From the NCBI RefSeq assembly GCF_042649685.1, contig NZ_JBHRZT010000072.1, positions 558,001 through 622,000 on the forward strand: DNA of 64,000 nt. The letters run 5' to 3'. The position numbers and the translations under genes are program-made. Positions 43,165-52,688 of the stretch are shown piece after piece. Source of the stretch: Bacillus_BA songklensis. GTDB taxonomy: Bacteria > Bacillota > Bacilli > Bacillales > Bacillaceae_H. The notes beneath the pieces are model-generated. The model saw only the letters and a list, made by a program, of their open reading frames with translations, was not told the DNA's origin and searched no databases. How positions within the stretch are numbered: the stretch's first letter is position 1; every line of letters starts with the position of its first letter.

Positions 43165-43392
43165 TCTCTACACTCCTTTTCATAAGAAATGGACATCGAT
43201 TCAGCCTGCTTGTGTTGACATCGCGCAAGAAATATTGCTTCCGTTCTCGATCCTTTTCAATGCCATATGAACCTAATGCGGGATAGGTATCTACCTCATC
43301 CTCTTCTTTTCCCTAACGCTACAATGTATTGTAAAAAGATTGAGATTATGAGAGATATTTTGTTGGCATTTTATCTATCCGTCTTCCCATGA

Positions 43393-43424
43393 AAAAAGAC
43401 ATTGGCTCGGTCCAATGTCTTTTT
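43393..43424 (-). terminator. Terminator after parC
   Basis: AAAAAGACATTGG/CCAATGTCTTTTT 13-bp stem just downstream of the parC stop on the minus strand. Confidence 0.9.
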
Positions 43425-43429
43425 CTATT

Positions 43430-45856
43430 TTACGATGATTTCGGCTCTTTCCACATCATGATCACACTTCCTGCTTCATCTTGATCCACAATAAAGGAGC
43501 CGTTGCTGTAACGGTCATTCAGTCTGAGAGAAACTGGATCCACTTGTTCTGTCACCAGTTTTTCGGTTTGTATCCATAGAAGGTCGTTCCGTGTAACAAA
43601 TTCGATTGCGGCGACTTCATGAGGATTTCTCTTCACTTCACGAATCATGACGAGTCCTCGTTTCGCTCTTGATGATCGTTCAAATTCTTTCATGCTCATT
43701 TTCTTTACGGCACCTCGCTGTGTCACCATGATGAGTTCACAAGAGTCACCTTCTCGGAATACCTTGCCGTTTACAACATAATCGCCGTCTTTTAAATTGA
43801 TGCCTTTTACACCGGCCGCTCTTGCCCCTACCACATTCACTTCTTCCTCGGGGAACCATAATCCGTACCCTTGTCTTGTTGCCAGGAAGACCTCTTGTTT
43901 ACCGTCGGTCATATGGACATCGACGACTTCATCATCCCCTTTTAAGTTAATCGCTACAAGCGGACGGGAATAGCGCTGGGCTTTGTAATTCGCAAGTTCC
44001 GATTTTTTCACCATACCGTTTTTCGTTACAAACAGCAAGAATTTTTCTTCTTCAAAGTTGGCGACCGGGATGGCTTGTACAATCGTTTCTTCTTTTTCAA
44101 TCGGAACGATGTTTGTCACATGCTGCCCCATATCTTTCCAGCGAATATCCGGAAGTTCGTGGACCGGCAAGTATAAGTAACTTCCTTTATTCGTAAACAG
44201 CAGCAGAGTCTCTGTTGTATTGATTTCCAGTTTGGCAATCAAACGATCTGTGTCTTTCATGCCAAAATCCTGGCCGTTAGAGGCCGCGTATGAACGAAGG
44301 CTTGTCCGTTTGACATACCCGTCTTTTGTCACCGTCACCATGACATCTTCCGACGGAACCATTACTTCCAGGTTAATTTTCAGCTCTTCAATTTCTGCTT
44401 CGATTTTTGTGCGGCGCTTATCGCTGTATTGCTTTTTCACTTTGCGTAAATCCGTTTTAATGACCTGCAGCAGTTTCTTTTCACTGCTCAAAATCAGCTC
44501 CAGTTCGGCAATCTTTTCTTCCAGCTCTTTCGCTTCTGCTTGTAAAGCGGTCACATCCGTATTTGTTAAGCGATATAGCTGTAATGAGACGATTGCCTCT
44601 GCCTGTGCTTCCGTAAAATCAAATCGGACGATCAAATTGTCTTTTGCATCCCTTTTGTCTTTCGATGCACGAATCGTAGCAATCACTTCGTCTAAAATTG
44701 ATAAGGCTTTGATGAGCCCTTGGACAATATGCTCCCGTTCGCGTGCTTTATCAAGCTCATATTGCGAGCGGTTAGTGATCACTTCCCGCTGATGTTCAAT
44801 ATAGGCATCCAAAATAGCAGGAAGCGTCATTAATTTAGGACGTTTTCTTGATATGGCAACCATGTTGAAGCTATACGGTACCTGCAAGTCCGTATTTTTG
44901 TATAAATAGGCTAAAACTCCTTCCGCATTGGCTTCTTTCTTTAGCTCAATCACAAGGCGCAAGCCGGTACGATCCGTTTCGTCACGTACTTCTGAAATCC
45001 CCTCAACTTTGCGGTCAAGGCGCAATTCGTCAATCTTTTTCACCAGATTTGCTTTATTCACTTCAAATGGGATTTCAGTGATGACAATTTGCTGTTTGCC
45101 GCCTCTAATTGATTCGATGTCCGCTTTTCCGCGAATAATGATTTTTCCCTTTCCTGTTTCATACGCTTTTTTAATGCCATCCACACCTTGAATGATACCG
45201 CCTGTCGGGAAATCCGGCCCTTTTATAACGGTCATCAAATCCTCTACCGTACAAGAAGGCTTGTCAATGCGCATGATGGTTGCATCGATGACCTCTCCTA
45301 ATTGATGGGGAGGGATTTCCGTTGCATATCCTGCTGAAATCCCGGTTGAGCCGTTCACTAGTAGATTCGGGAACATGGCCGGTAAAACAACCGGCTCTTT
45401 GCTTGTATCATCAAAGTTCGGAACAAATTCCACCGTCTGTTTTTCGATATCGCGCAAAAGCTCGGATGCAATGGCGGAAAGCCTCGCTTCCGTATAACGC
45501 ATGGCGGCCGGGGGATCCCCGTCGACGCTTCCGTTATTCCCGTGCATTTCAATCAGCAAATTGCGAAGCTTCCAATCCTGACTCATCCTGACCATTGCGT
45601 CATACACGGATGAATCACCGTGCGGGTGGTAGTTACCAATGACATTACCAACGGTTTTTGCCGATTTTCGAAACCCTTTTTCCGCTGTATTGCCGTCTAC
45701 ATGCATCGCATATAAAATCCGGCGCTGAACCGGCTTTAATCCATCTCTTGCATCCGGCAGCGCGCGTTCTTGAATGATGTACTTACTGTATCGTCCAAAG
45801 CGGTCGCCAAGTACATCTTCAAGAGGCAAGTCTAAAAAGCGTTCTGCTTGTGTCAT
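43430..45856 (-). CDS. parC: DNA topoisomerase IV subunit A
   Basis: Breaks and rejoins DNA to decatenate daughter chromosomes, with ParE. 808 residues: winged-helix breakage domain with ARDGLKPVQRRILYAM and the catalytic tyrosine in AAMRYTEARLS, tower and coiled-coil region, then a C-terminal beta-pinwheel (blades with TKDGYVKRT, TNKGSYLYLP, TKNGMVKKSEL, TRQGYGLWF, TQRGAVKKMS). It lacks a canonical GyrA box, favouring ParC over GyrA. The start codon is one base after the parE stop, so the two are coupled. Confidence 0.97.
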   Translation of the reverse strand: MTQAERFLDLPLEDVLGDRFGRYSKYIIQERALPDARDGLKPVQRRILYAMHVDGNTAEKGFRKSAKTVGNVIGNYHPHGDSSVYDAMVRMSQDWKLRNLLIEMHGNNGSVDGDPPAAMRYTEARLSAIASELLRDIEKQTVEFVPNFDDTSKEPVVLPAMFPNLLVNGSTGISAGYATEIPPHQLGEVIDATIMRIDKPSCTVEDLMTVIKGPDFPTGGIIQGVDGIKKAYETGKGKIIIRGKADIESIRGGKQQIVITEIPFEVNKANLVKKIDELRLDRKVEGISEVRDETDRTGLRLVIELKKEANAEGVLAYLYKNTDLQVPYSFNMVAISRKRPKLMTLPAILDAYIEHQREVITNRSQYELDKAREREHIVQGLIKALSILDEVIATIRASKDKRDAKDNLIVRFDFTEAQAEAIVSLQLYRLTNTDVTALQAEAKELEEKIAELELILSSEKKLLQVIKTDLRKVKKQYSDKRRTKIEAEIEELKINLEVMVPSEDVMVTVTKDGYVKRTSLRSYAASNGQDFGMKDTDRLIAKLEINTTETLLLFTNKGSYLYLPVHELPDIRWKDMGQHVTNIVPIEKEETIVQAIPVANFEEEKFLLFVTKNGMVKKSELANYKAQRYSRPLVAINLKGDDEVVDVHMTDGKQEVFLATRQGYGLWFPEEEVNVVGARAAGVKGINLKDGDYVVNGKVFREGDSCELIMVTQRGAVKKMSMKEFERSSRAKRGLVMIREVKRNPHEVAAIEFVTRNDLLWIQTEKLVTEQVDPVSLRLNDRYSNGSFIVDQDEAGSVIMMWKEPKSS

Positions 45857-45857
45857 C

Positions 45858-47828
45858 TTATTCTTCCTCCTTTGCGACCGTTACGTTTTCATTATCTAAG
45901 ATGTTTGGGTCTTCCTCCAGGCCGAAGGCGACATTGTTTTCGATCCATTTTCGTCGAGGCTCGACTTTGTCTCCCATAAGGGTCGTAACACGGCGATCCG
46001 CACGAGCGGCATCATCAATACGAACACGGATGAGTGTACGGGTTTCAGGGTTCATGGTCGTTTCCCAGAGCTGATCGGCATTCATTTCGCCAAGCCCTTT
46101 GTACCGCTGAATCATGTATCCCCTGCCGACTTTTTTGATGGCGCCCTTTAATTCATCTTCATTCCACGCATATTCTACCACTTCTTTTTTGCCGGTTCCT
46201 TTGCTTACTTTGTATAGAGGAGGAAGTGCGATAAACACTTTGCCTGCTTCCACAAGCGGTTTCATATAGCGATAGAAGAATGTCAGCAATAGCACTTGGA
46301 TATGGGCACCGTCTGTATCAGCATCGGTCATGATCACGATTTTATCGTAATTCGCATCGTCTAAAACGAATTCGGCTCCGATGCCGGCACCGATGGCATG
46401 AATGATCGTATTGATTTCCTCATTTTTGAAAATATCCGAGAGCTTCGCCTTTTCTGTATTGATGACTTTCCCGCGAAGAGGCAAGATGGCCTGAAAGCGG
46501 CGATCCCGTCCTTGCTTGGCCGAACCACCCGCTGAATCACCCTCTACTAAATACAGTTCATTTTTTTGCGGGTTTCGTGATTGGGCAGGTGTTAGTTTCC
46601 CGCTTAAAACAGTTTCTTTCCTGCTTCGTTTTTTTCCGCTTCTTGCTTCTTCACGCGCTTTGCGCGCTGCTTCCCGTGCTTGGGCCGCTTTAATGGCTTT
46701 TTTCACCAACAGGGAGCTAATGTCCGGATTTTCTTGTAAAAAGTACGCTAATTTCTCGGAGACGACCGCATCGACAGCAGAGCGTGCCTCGCTTGTCCCA
46801 AGTTTTCCTTTTGTCTGGCCTTCAAACTGCAGTAATTCTTCTGGAATTCGGACAGAGACAATGGCCGCTAAGCCTTCACGAATATCCGTTCCTTCCAGGT
46901 TTTTATCTTTTTCCTTCAACAATCCGACTTTACGGGCATGTTCATTAAAAATGCGGGTCATCGCACTTTTCGCACCAGACTCGTGCGTTCCGCCGTCTTT
47001 GGTGCGAACATTGTTGACAAACGAAAGAATGGTTTCGGAATAACCATCGTTAAATTGAAACGCAAATTCCACTTCAATGTTGTTTTGTTCGCCGTCGAAA
47101 AACAGCACCGGATGTAGTGAGTCTTTGCCTTCGTTTATGTACGAAACAAAGGCTTCAATTCCGCTTTCATATTGGAACACATCTTGCTGATCGTATCGTT
47201 CATCGACCAATTCAATTTTTAATCCCTTCAATAAAAAGGCAGATTCCCGTAATCGTTCACTTAATGTGTCATAGTTATAAGCAGTTGTACTGAAAATCTG
47301 GGCATCAGGTTTGAAATGAATCTTCGTCCCTGTTTCCCGCGTTTTCCCGATTTTTTCAAGAGTGGTAACAGGTTTTCCACCGTTTTCGAAACGTTGTTGG
47401 TACACAAGACCATCACGTTTAATGGTCACTACCAGCCATTCCGACAGGGCATTTACTACAGATGCACCCACTCCATGGAGACCTCCGCTTGTTTTGTAGC
47501 CGCCTTGACCGAATTTACCTCCGGCATGAAGCACCGTTAAGATGACTTCGGGCGTCGGTTTTCCGAGTTTGTGCATCCCGGTAGGCATCCCCCTCCCTTT
47601 ATCTTGAACAGAAATGGAGTTATCGTTATGTATGGTTACTTTTATGTAGTTTCCGTATCCGGCTAACGCTTCATCGACAGAGTTATCAACAATTTCATAA
47701 ACAAGGTGATGCAAACCGCGACTGTCGGTACTGCCGATGTACATGCCTGGCCGTTTTCGAACCGCATCCAGTCCTTCTAAGACTTGAATCGCGTCATCAT
47801 TATAGTCAAATATTTGTTTCTTACTCAA
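45858..47828 (-). CDS. parE: DNA topoisomerase IV subunit B
   Basis: ATPase subunit of topoisomerase IV. 656 residues: GHKL ATPase domain (VYEIVDNSVDEALAGYG, GRGMPTGMHK, GYKTSGGLHGVGASVVNALS), transducer, and TOPRIM domain (LYLVEGDSAGGSAKQGRDR, PLRGKVINTEKA, MTDADTDGAHI). The KFGQGGYKTSGGLHGVG form and length fit ParE. First gene of the parEC operon; a LexA-like box and extended -10 lie about 180 bases upstream. Divergent from yneT by context as in B. subtilis, but here yneT is on the same strand further upstream. Confidence 0.97.
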   Translation of the reverse strand: MSKKQIFDYNDDAIQVLEGLDAVRKRPGMYIGSTDSRGLHHLVYEIVDNSVDEALAGYGNYIKVTIHNDNSISVQDKGRGMPTGMHKLGKPTPEVILTVLHAGGKFGQGGYKTSGGLHGVGASVVNALSEWLVVTIKRDGLVYQQRFENGGKPVTTLEKIGKTRETGTKIHFKPDAQIFSTTAYNYDTLSERLRESAFLLKGLKIELVDERYDQQDVFQYESGIEAFVSYINEGKDSLHPVLFFDGEQNNIEVEFAFQFNDGYSETILSFVNNVRTKDGGTHESGAKSAMTRIFNEHARKVGLLKEKDKNLEGTDIREGLAAIVSVRIPEELLQFEGQTKGKLGTSEARSAVDAVVSEKLAYFLQENPDISSLLVKKAIKAAQAREAARKAREEARSGKKRSRKETVLSGKLTPAQSRNPQKNELYLVEGDSAGGSAKQGRDRRFQAILPLRGKVINTEKAKLSDIFKNEEINTIIHAIGAGIGAEFVLDDANYDKIVIMTDADTDGAHIQVLLLTFFYRYMKPLVEAGKVFIALPPLYKVSKGTGKKEVVEYAWNEDELKGAIKKVGRGYMIQRYKGLGEMNADQLWETTMNPETRTLIRVRIDDAARADRRVTTLMGDKVEPRRKWIENNVAFGLEEDPNILDNENVTVAKEEE

Positions 47829-48000
47829 AAATACATACCCCTTTCAATTAATCCACAATCCAGTATCTCCTATAAAAACTTGGCTTCGTCTGAAACGTTC
47901 CAACTAATCAGATTGAAGAGATATGGTCTTTCTTTCATTTTCACTCTAATCTCCGCTGAGGGGCAACTGTTCCTTACTGTTAGCCTCTTTGCCCGAAAAC

Positions 48001-48021
48001 AAGAACGTATGTTTGATTTTA
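48001..48021 (-). promoter_or_regulatory. Putative LexA (SOS) box with extended -10 promoter upstream of parE
   Basis: AAGAACGTATGTTT (48001-48014) fits the GAAC-N4-GTTY core of the Bacillus LexA box. On the minus strand TGTTAAAAT, an extended -10, lies directly upstream (TAAAAT at 48016-48021). parEC belongs to the LexA regulon in B. subtilis, which supports the call. Confidence 0.5.
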
Positions 48022-48204
48022 ACATAACTTGTTCGATTTTTAAATATCATTGCTCATTTTATCTCGTTCTAATGAGTGGCAGACCCTTCACTTATCATAC
48101 ATATCTTAGCACTATTTTAGCGAGAAATGGATAATTCTAAAACTAAAATTATGAAAAAGTAAAGAAAATCCCTGTATTTAACAAGGATTTTCCATAAAAA
48201 ATGA

Positions 48205-48618
48205 CTATTTAGTTAAAGCATGTTCCACTTTAATGCAGCGGTCCATGACAACAGTGTAACCTTTTTCCTTCAATAATTGATACGCCTCTTCATTGGCTAA
48301 TCCAAGCTGGGCCCAAAATACATCCGCATCAATTTCCAAAAACTCTTTCGCTACATCCAACAAATGCTCTGAGCGGCGGAAGACGTTGACAATATCGACA
48401 TGTCCTTCGATGTCCTTTAACGATTTTACGGCTTTAACCCCTAATATTTCATCCGCATTCGGATTTACCGGAATAATTTCATAGCCGGCATCTTGCATAG
48501 CTTTGGATACCATATAAGATGTTTTGGCGGGATTGTCCGACAATCCCACTACCGCAATTCGCTTACTATTTTTTAAGATTTTTCCCAGCTCTTCACGTGA
48601 AGGAATCTCCATTTGCAT
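48205..48618 (-). CDS. yneT: CoA-binding (Rossmann) domain protein, YneT-like
   Basis: 137-residue single CoA_binding_2 domain: KRIAVVGLSDNPAKTSYMVS (nucleotide loop), GYEIIPVNPNADEILGVKAV, DIVNVFRRSEHLLDVAKEFL, and the end GYTVVMDRCIKVEH. Small stand-alone members are homologous to the succinyl-CoA synthetase alpha N-domain, with unknown role. Start ATG 48618 with AAAGGAGA 7 bases upstream. Lies next to plsY and parEC, the same grouping as in B. subtilis. Confidence 0.88.
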   Translation of the reverse strand: MQMEIPSREELGKILKNSKRIAVVGLSDNPAKTSYMVSKAMQDAGYEIIPVNPNADEILGVKAVKSLKDIEGHVDIVNVFRRSEHLLDVAKEFLEIDADVFWAQLGLANEEAYQLLKEKGYTVVMDRCIKVEHALTK

Positions 48619-48929
48619 GATTATCTCTCCTTTAAACAAGTGTCTGATGTATTACGTTCTGTATGTATACCCGATTTCCTGCTTATTATCACCAATTTCT
48701 TGTCGCTCAACCCATCGGATGAGTATAGTTTTCTCCTATGCCCCGTCTGTTTGCCCCACAGTTTGACCACTCTCTATGAATTGCCGGTTGTAGTTTCAAA
48801 AGGTTCCTGTTAAAATCCTCTATGGTTATGAAAAGGATTTTCAGAGGTAAAGTAAGAATGAATAAGGGATGGAGTTTTCTTGAACTCGTGGTAAAATGAA
48901 ATAACAAGAGAGAAAAAGGAGAAATATAT

Positions 48930-49526
48930 ATGCAATTTATCTTACCCATTCTTGCATACATAATCGGATCCATTCCGTTTGCTTTAGTTGTGGGGAAAGT
49001 CGGATATGGAATTGATATCCGCGAACACGGAAGCGGCAATCTTGGCGGGACAAATACGTTTCGCACACTGGGGGTCAAAGCGGGTTTAATTGTAACGAGC
49101 GCCGATATTTTAAAAGGAACACTCGCTGCTTCTCTTCCTGTTTTATTTAACGCAGATCTACATCCGTTATTTGTCGGGATGTTTGCGGTAGTCGGTCATG
49201 TGTACCCGCTATTCGCTAATTTTAAAGGAGGAAAAGCAGTCGCGACTTCTGGTGGAGTTTTGCTATTTTACAGTCCCCTTCTTTTTGTCGCCATGCTCGC
49301 CTGCTTTTTTGTAAGCTTGTATGTATCGAAATACGTCTCGCTTTCATCGATCATAACAGGTATTTTCGCCTTCATTTATACACTTTTTACGAGAGATATA
49401 CCGTTCATTATCGTCGTTGGGCTCCTAGCCAGTTTTGTCATCTGGCGCCACCGTGCAAACATTCAGCGTATTATGAACAAAACTGAACCAAAAGTCAAAT
49501 GGTTGTCCAAAACACCGAGAGCCTGA
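48930..49526 (+). CDS. plsY: Glycerol-3-phosphate acyltransferase
   Basis: Integral membrane enzyme transferring acyl groups from acyl-phosphate to glycerol-3-phosphate, the first step of phospholipid synthesis with PlsX. 198 residues, five helices. The three conserved motifs are present: GSIPFALVVGK / REHGSGNLGGTNTFR (motif 1), GHVYPLFANFKGGKAVATSGG (motif 2), and the IIVVGLLASFVIWRHRANIQR end (motif 3 region). AAAGGAG lies upstream of ATG 48930. B. subtilis name yneS. Confidence 0.96.
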   Translation: MQFILPILAYIIGSIPFALVVGKVGYGIDIREHGSGNLGGTNTFRTLGVKAGLIVTSADILKGTLAASLPVLFNADLHPLFVGMFAVVGHVYPLFANFKGGKAVATSGGVLLFYSPLLFVAMLACFFVSLYVSKYVSLSSIITGIFAFIYTLFTRDIPFIIVVGLLASFVIWRHRANIQRIMNKTEPKVKWLSKTPRA

Positions 49527-49543
49527 TGCAGGCCCTCGGTGTT
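49511..49543 (+). terminator. Terminator after plsY
   Basis: AACACCGAG/CTCGGTGTT 9-bp stem overlapping the last codons, with a TCTTC tail. Confidence 0.75.
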
Positions 49544-49587
49544 CTTCATCCTTCCTGCCTTTTGATAGACGACTATCATATATTCCC

Positions 49588-50307
49588 CTAAGCATCCGTC
49601 TCTTCAATGTATACGGTCCAGCCGAATTTTCGTTCCAGCTCGTTTTTGAATCGAGTGGCGGTGGTAATACCTTTAAACGTTCCTGTTCTCAATCGGTATG
49701 TTTTACCATCATCAGCGATTCCCTGAACCGCTGGCTCCGGAACATAAGGGACTGAAAAATATTCACATAATCCTCGGGCCAATTCTACAGCGCATTCTTG
49801 GCGATACGCTTCACTTCGAAGCAGTTCTGCTTCCCGCCTGTTATCCATGAATCCGCATTCGACTAACACAGTCGGCATGTTTGTATATTTGGCGACATAC
49901 AGCCAGGATCCGTCTTTGATCCCGCGATCTTTTAATTTTGTTCCTTGGATAAGGTAGCGTTGAAGAATTCGAGCAGCCCGCTTGGATGCCTCGGTTTTAC
50001 CGGCGTATGTTTCAATCCCTTCAGCCTTTCCCCACATTCCACCTGCAGCATTCGCATGGACGGATAAATAAAAGTCCGCTTTGGCATCATTGGCTCGTTT
50101 TACCCGTGTACCAAGCGGTATATCCTCGCCAGTTGGAGCCACTAACAAGATTCGAAAGCCGCATCTTTTTAGCTCCACATATAAAAGAGCGACAACTCGT
50201 CGATTGAATTCATTTTCTTTCATTACACTCCCATCAGAAAAAGTTGGTGTCCGCTTCCCTGGTGTATTGATTCCATGTCCGTCATCTAATGCAATCAAAT
50301 AACTCAT
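49588..50307 (-). CDS. N-acetylmuramoyl-L-alanine amidase (Amidase_3) with SPOR-like C-terminus
   Basis: Zn-dependent amidase cutting the MurNAc-L-Ala bond. 239 residues: Amidase_3 domain with IALDDGHG (first metal His), a glutamate after NEFNRRVVALL, FYLSVHANAAGG (second His) and LVECGFMDNRREAELL (catalytic Glu), then a C-terminal domain TYRLRTGTFKGITTATRFKN resembling a SPOR repeat. No signal peptide, as in phage endolysins or mother-cell lysins. Start ATG 50307 with GAGG upstream; the frame extends to 50319 without support. Confidence 0.88.
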   Translation of the reverse strand: MSYLIALDDGHGINTPGKRTPTFSDGSVMKENEFNRRVVALLYVELKRCGFRILLVAPTGEDIPLGTRVKRANDAKADFYLSVHANAAGGMWGKAEGIETYAGKTEASKRAARILQRYLIQGTKLKDRGIKDGSWLYVAKYTNMPTVLVECGFMDNRREAELLRSEAYRQECAVELARGLCEYFSVPYVPEPAVQGIADDGKTYRLRTGTFKGITTATRFKNELERKFGWTVYIEETDA

Positions 50308-50721
50308 AACCGACCTCACTCCTTTGATAAAATGTGTAAATCATGAGCAGTTGCTCATGTTTCATTAATTAAATAGATGAAACGAAAAAGAAAGGAGAGA
50401 AAATTGTTAAAAAACTAGATAAAGTAATGGCTTCAATTTAGTTAAACAAGAAACCCCCCAAAAAAACCTCTCTTGAAACAAGAGAGGTTGACATAACGGG
50501 CGCTATGAGAAGGAAGATCCTTCAGTTTTTTGTTACAATGAATAACATCCAATATTTTGTACAAAATACAATGGACGCTGATTCATGATAAAACGCAATA
50601 AATATACAATCCCAAGCTCTCTTTTATTCACAATTTATACAAGAGGCTTTTGAATTAAAGTAGCGAATTCAAGCTCATGGGAGTTTTTTTGAAGAAGCCA
50701 GCGAAGCAGACCTTTTTTCTT
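50308..50721. other. Intergenic region with a minus-strand terminator
   Basis: No gene seen. It carries the terminator of the downstream operon at 50459-50489 and otherwise AT-rich sequence. Confidence 0.5.
50459..50489 (-). terminator. Terminator of the PP-loop/ATP-grasp operon
   Basis: AACCTCTCTTG/CAAGAGAGGTT 11-bp stem with a three-base loop, followed on the minus strand by TTTTTGGGG. Confidence 0.8.
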
Positions 50722-51930
50722 TTATTCACGTTCCTCCTGGGCCGCTTCCACTTCCAATAAATAATTGGTACGCACCATCTCATGATAAATTTCTTTCATC
50801 CAAATATCAGTATCCCGATTAGCTAGAACTTTCGCTATATATTTGGGTCTTTTCTTGCGATAAACATCAAGAGGAAAAACCGCTGCATACTTATCAATTG
50901 CTCCAATGATTTCTAACGTTAATAGTGTTCTTAAGCATTTAGAACATTTACCGCAATTAAATTTATCCTTTGTGCAAACGTTAAGGTATTTATATGACGG
51001 CTCAAATTTTGCCACCATACGAGTTTTATCCACCCTAGTATAATTAGCGCAAGATGAAAATAAACTGGTATTTTCAGTAGATAACATGTTCAAATTAAAA
51101 ATATCACTACATGCTAGAAGCGATTTACTTAATCTGAAATCTTTTATATGAACAGTCGAAGAGTGATAATATACTTTAAATAACTTTTGAAGAGCTAAAA
51201 CTGCAGACATACTCCTGAGCGTATCTGTTTGCCTGAAGCTCATATGCAATATCTCACTTAAGTTACTGTTTACCATTATTAATTCTTTACCAAGTTCATC
51301 GGCACAAGCTTTTGCGATTTTTGTCCTTTCTTCAAAAAGGTTTAACGCCTGTTTACCACCAAAATCTCCGTTTGACCCAACATTAAAAAAAGTAAAATGG
51401 GTAATTTTGTATTTTCCAGGGACACCATCTCCCATATGATCACAAATAGTGCTGAAAGAGTCTATTCCACACGACAATCCAGTTCCCACTGCACCAGCAT
51501 TTGATATCGGTTTTGCCGCAAGCTGATTACACATGACCTTTATCGTCTTGTATCCATGGATCTCAGCGATTACGGGGACGAGATATTTATTTACCGTATA
51601 ATAAAGTCTTTCAGACATCGGTGATAACACTTTTATATCGTGTCCATTTTTCAATGCATACCATAATAATCCAACTAAAAAGGCATCTGCTCTTTCATTA
51701 GTCAGGTATATACTATACTTCTCCTCCACCTCAAACCAAAGAACATCTTTCTGTCCATCAACTTCAAATACTGCCTGCAACCTTACTTCTTTATCGTTTT
51801 TTTTAATTTCAGGCTCATATATAATGATCATAACGCCGTATCTCCCATCGCCATATTCAGAAAATGCGAAGTGTTTCATTTTATAAAATATGTGATAGTT
51901 GAGCGAAAGGACATAGAATGTTTCGTACAT
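50722..51930 (-). CDS. QueC-like PP-loop ATPase superfamily protein
   Basis: 402-residue protein with an N-type ATP pyrophosphatase loop, GTGLSCGIDSFSTI (about 150-162), i.e. SxGxDS with Cys in place of the second residue. A C-terminal four-cysteine zinc site follows, CTKDKFNCGKCSKC (319-332), as in 7-cyano-7-deazaguanine synthase QueC. The first 130 residues are an extra domain not seen in QueC. PP-loop enzymes adenylate a carbonyl or phosphate oxygen and then add N or S. It follows the ATP-grasp gene by 14 bases, with TAGGAG at the upstream stop as ribosome binding site. No queuosine genes are nearby, so the substrate is unknown. Confidence 0.75.
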   Translation of the reverse strand: MYETFYVLSLNYHIFYKMKHFAFSEYGDGRYGVMIIIYEPEIKKNDKEVRLQAVFEVDGQKDVLWFEVEEKYSIYLTNERADAFLVGLLWYALKNGHDIKVLSPMSERLYYTVNKYLVPVIAEIHGYKTIKVMCNQLAAKPISNAGAVGTGLSCGIDSFSTICDHMGDGVPGKYKITHFTFFNVGSNGDFGGKQALNLFEERTKIAKACADELGKELIMVNSNLSEILHMSFRQTDTLRSMSAVLALQKLFKVYYHSSTVHIKDFRLSKSLLACSDIFNLNMLSTENTSLFSSCANYTRVDKTRMVAKFEPSYKYLNVCTKDKFNCGKCSKCLRTLLTLEIIGAIDKYAAVFPLDVYRKKRPKYIAKVLANRDTDIWMKEIYHEMVRTNYLLEVEAAQEERE

Positions 51931-51944
51931 ATTTCTTTTTTCTC

Positions 51945-52688
51945 CTATCCCTCTTCGTAACTTTTAATTGTTTGATACATCGTTTTATCTTTTAACAAAT
52001 CAAACATAGAAATCATGGATTTAAAATTTGCTTCAATAATCCATACCTTTCCTTTTTGGTCTAATCCTATATCAAAACCTATAGTACGGTATTTAGGATA
52101 AAATGTTTCTAGTTGCGTTGCTGCAAGTAGGGCACTCCTATCAATATGAGACAATAAATCTTGAATTTGAAGGTGGATTTGGCACAAAGAAGAATGTTGA
52201 ATCGCTTCTTCCACCGGCAATATGTTTTGAGCCACATTCGTAATGAAAAAACCTTTTGCTGCCACTTTGGCAAGTTTTCCTGTTACCACCCATGTAGCGG
52301 AATTTTTTTTGCGTTGTACCATGACTCGGAGATCAAATGGACAATCGTCAATTGTAGCTAGTGGAATCTTTTGTTGCACAATATAAGGTTTATAATGAAG
52401 AAGCTTCTTTAGATCGTTTAAGTTGTTATAAACTTCCTCCCTGCTAGTTAAAGTAATTTTTCTATTTTCAGCATGTATTTCATATAGGTCTTTACCTATA
52501 AAGGATACTTGGGTTATACCACGCCCCAGAACGCCTTGGCGGGGTTTAATTATCACATGGTTATATTTATTCATAAGTTCCCATAAAGATTGTTCCGTTA
52601 ATAATTGGGTTTCTGGTAAATAGTTAAGAAGGGCTTCCTCTTCTTTCATCACTTGGTAATGTTTCCACTTATTCCACTTAGCGCCCAT
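51945..52688 (-). CDS. YheC/YheD-like ATP-grasp protein
   Basis: 247-residue ATP-grasp ligase fold of the YheC/YheD family. ATP-binding pieces are visible: HVIIKPRQGVLGRGITQVSF (Lys and Gly-rich loop), IVQQKIPLATIDDCPFDLRV with the conserved Arg, and the metal-binding end GKVWIIEANFKS. YheC and YheD are spore-coat associated in B. subtilis, with no known reaction. ATP-grasp enzymes form amide or ester bonds via acyl-phosphate. GGGGG lies about 10 bases before ATG 52688. First gene of a two-gene operon with the PP-loop protein. Confidence 0.8.
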   Translation of the reverse strand: MGAKWNKWKHYQVMKEEEALLNYLPETQLLTEQSLWELMNKYNHVIIKPRQGVLGRGITQVSFIGKDLYEIHAENRKITLTSREEVYNNLNDLKKLLHYKPYIVQQKIPLATIDDCPFDLRVMVQRKKNSATWVVTGKLAKVAAKGFFITNVAQNILPVEEAIQHSSLCQIHLQIQDLLSHIDRSALLAATQLETFYPKYRTIGFDIGLDQKGKVWIIEANFKSMISMFDLLKDKTMYQTIKSYEEG

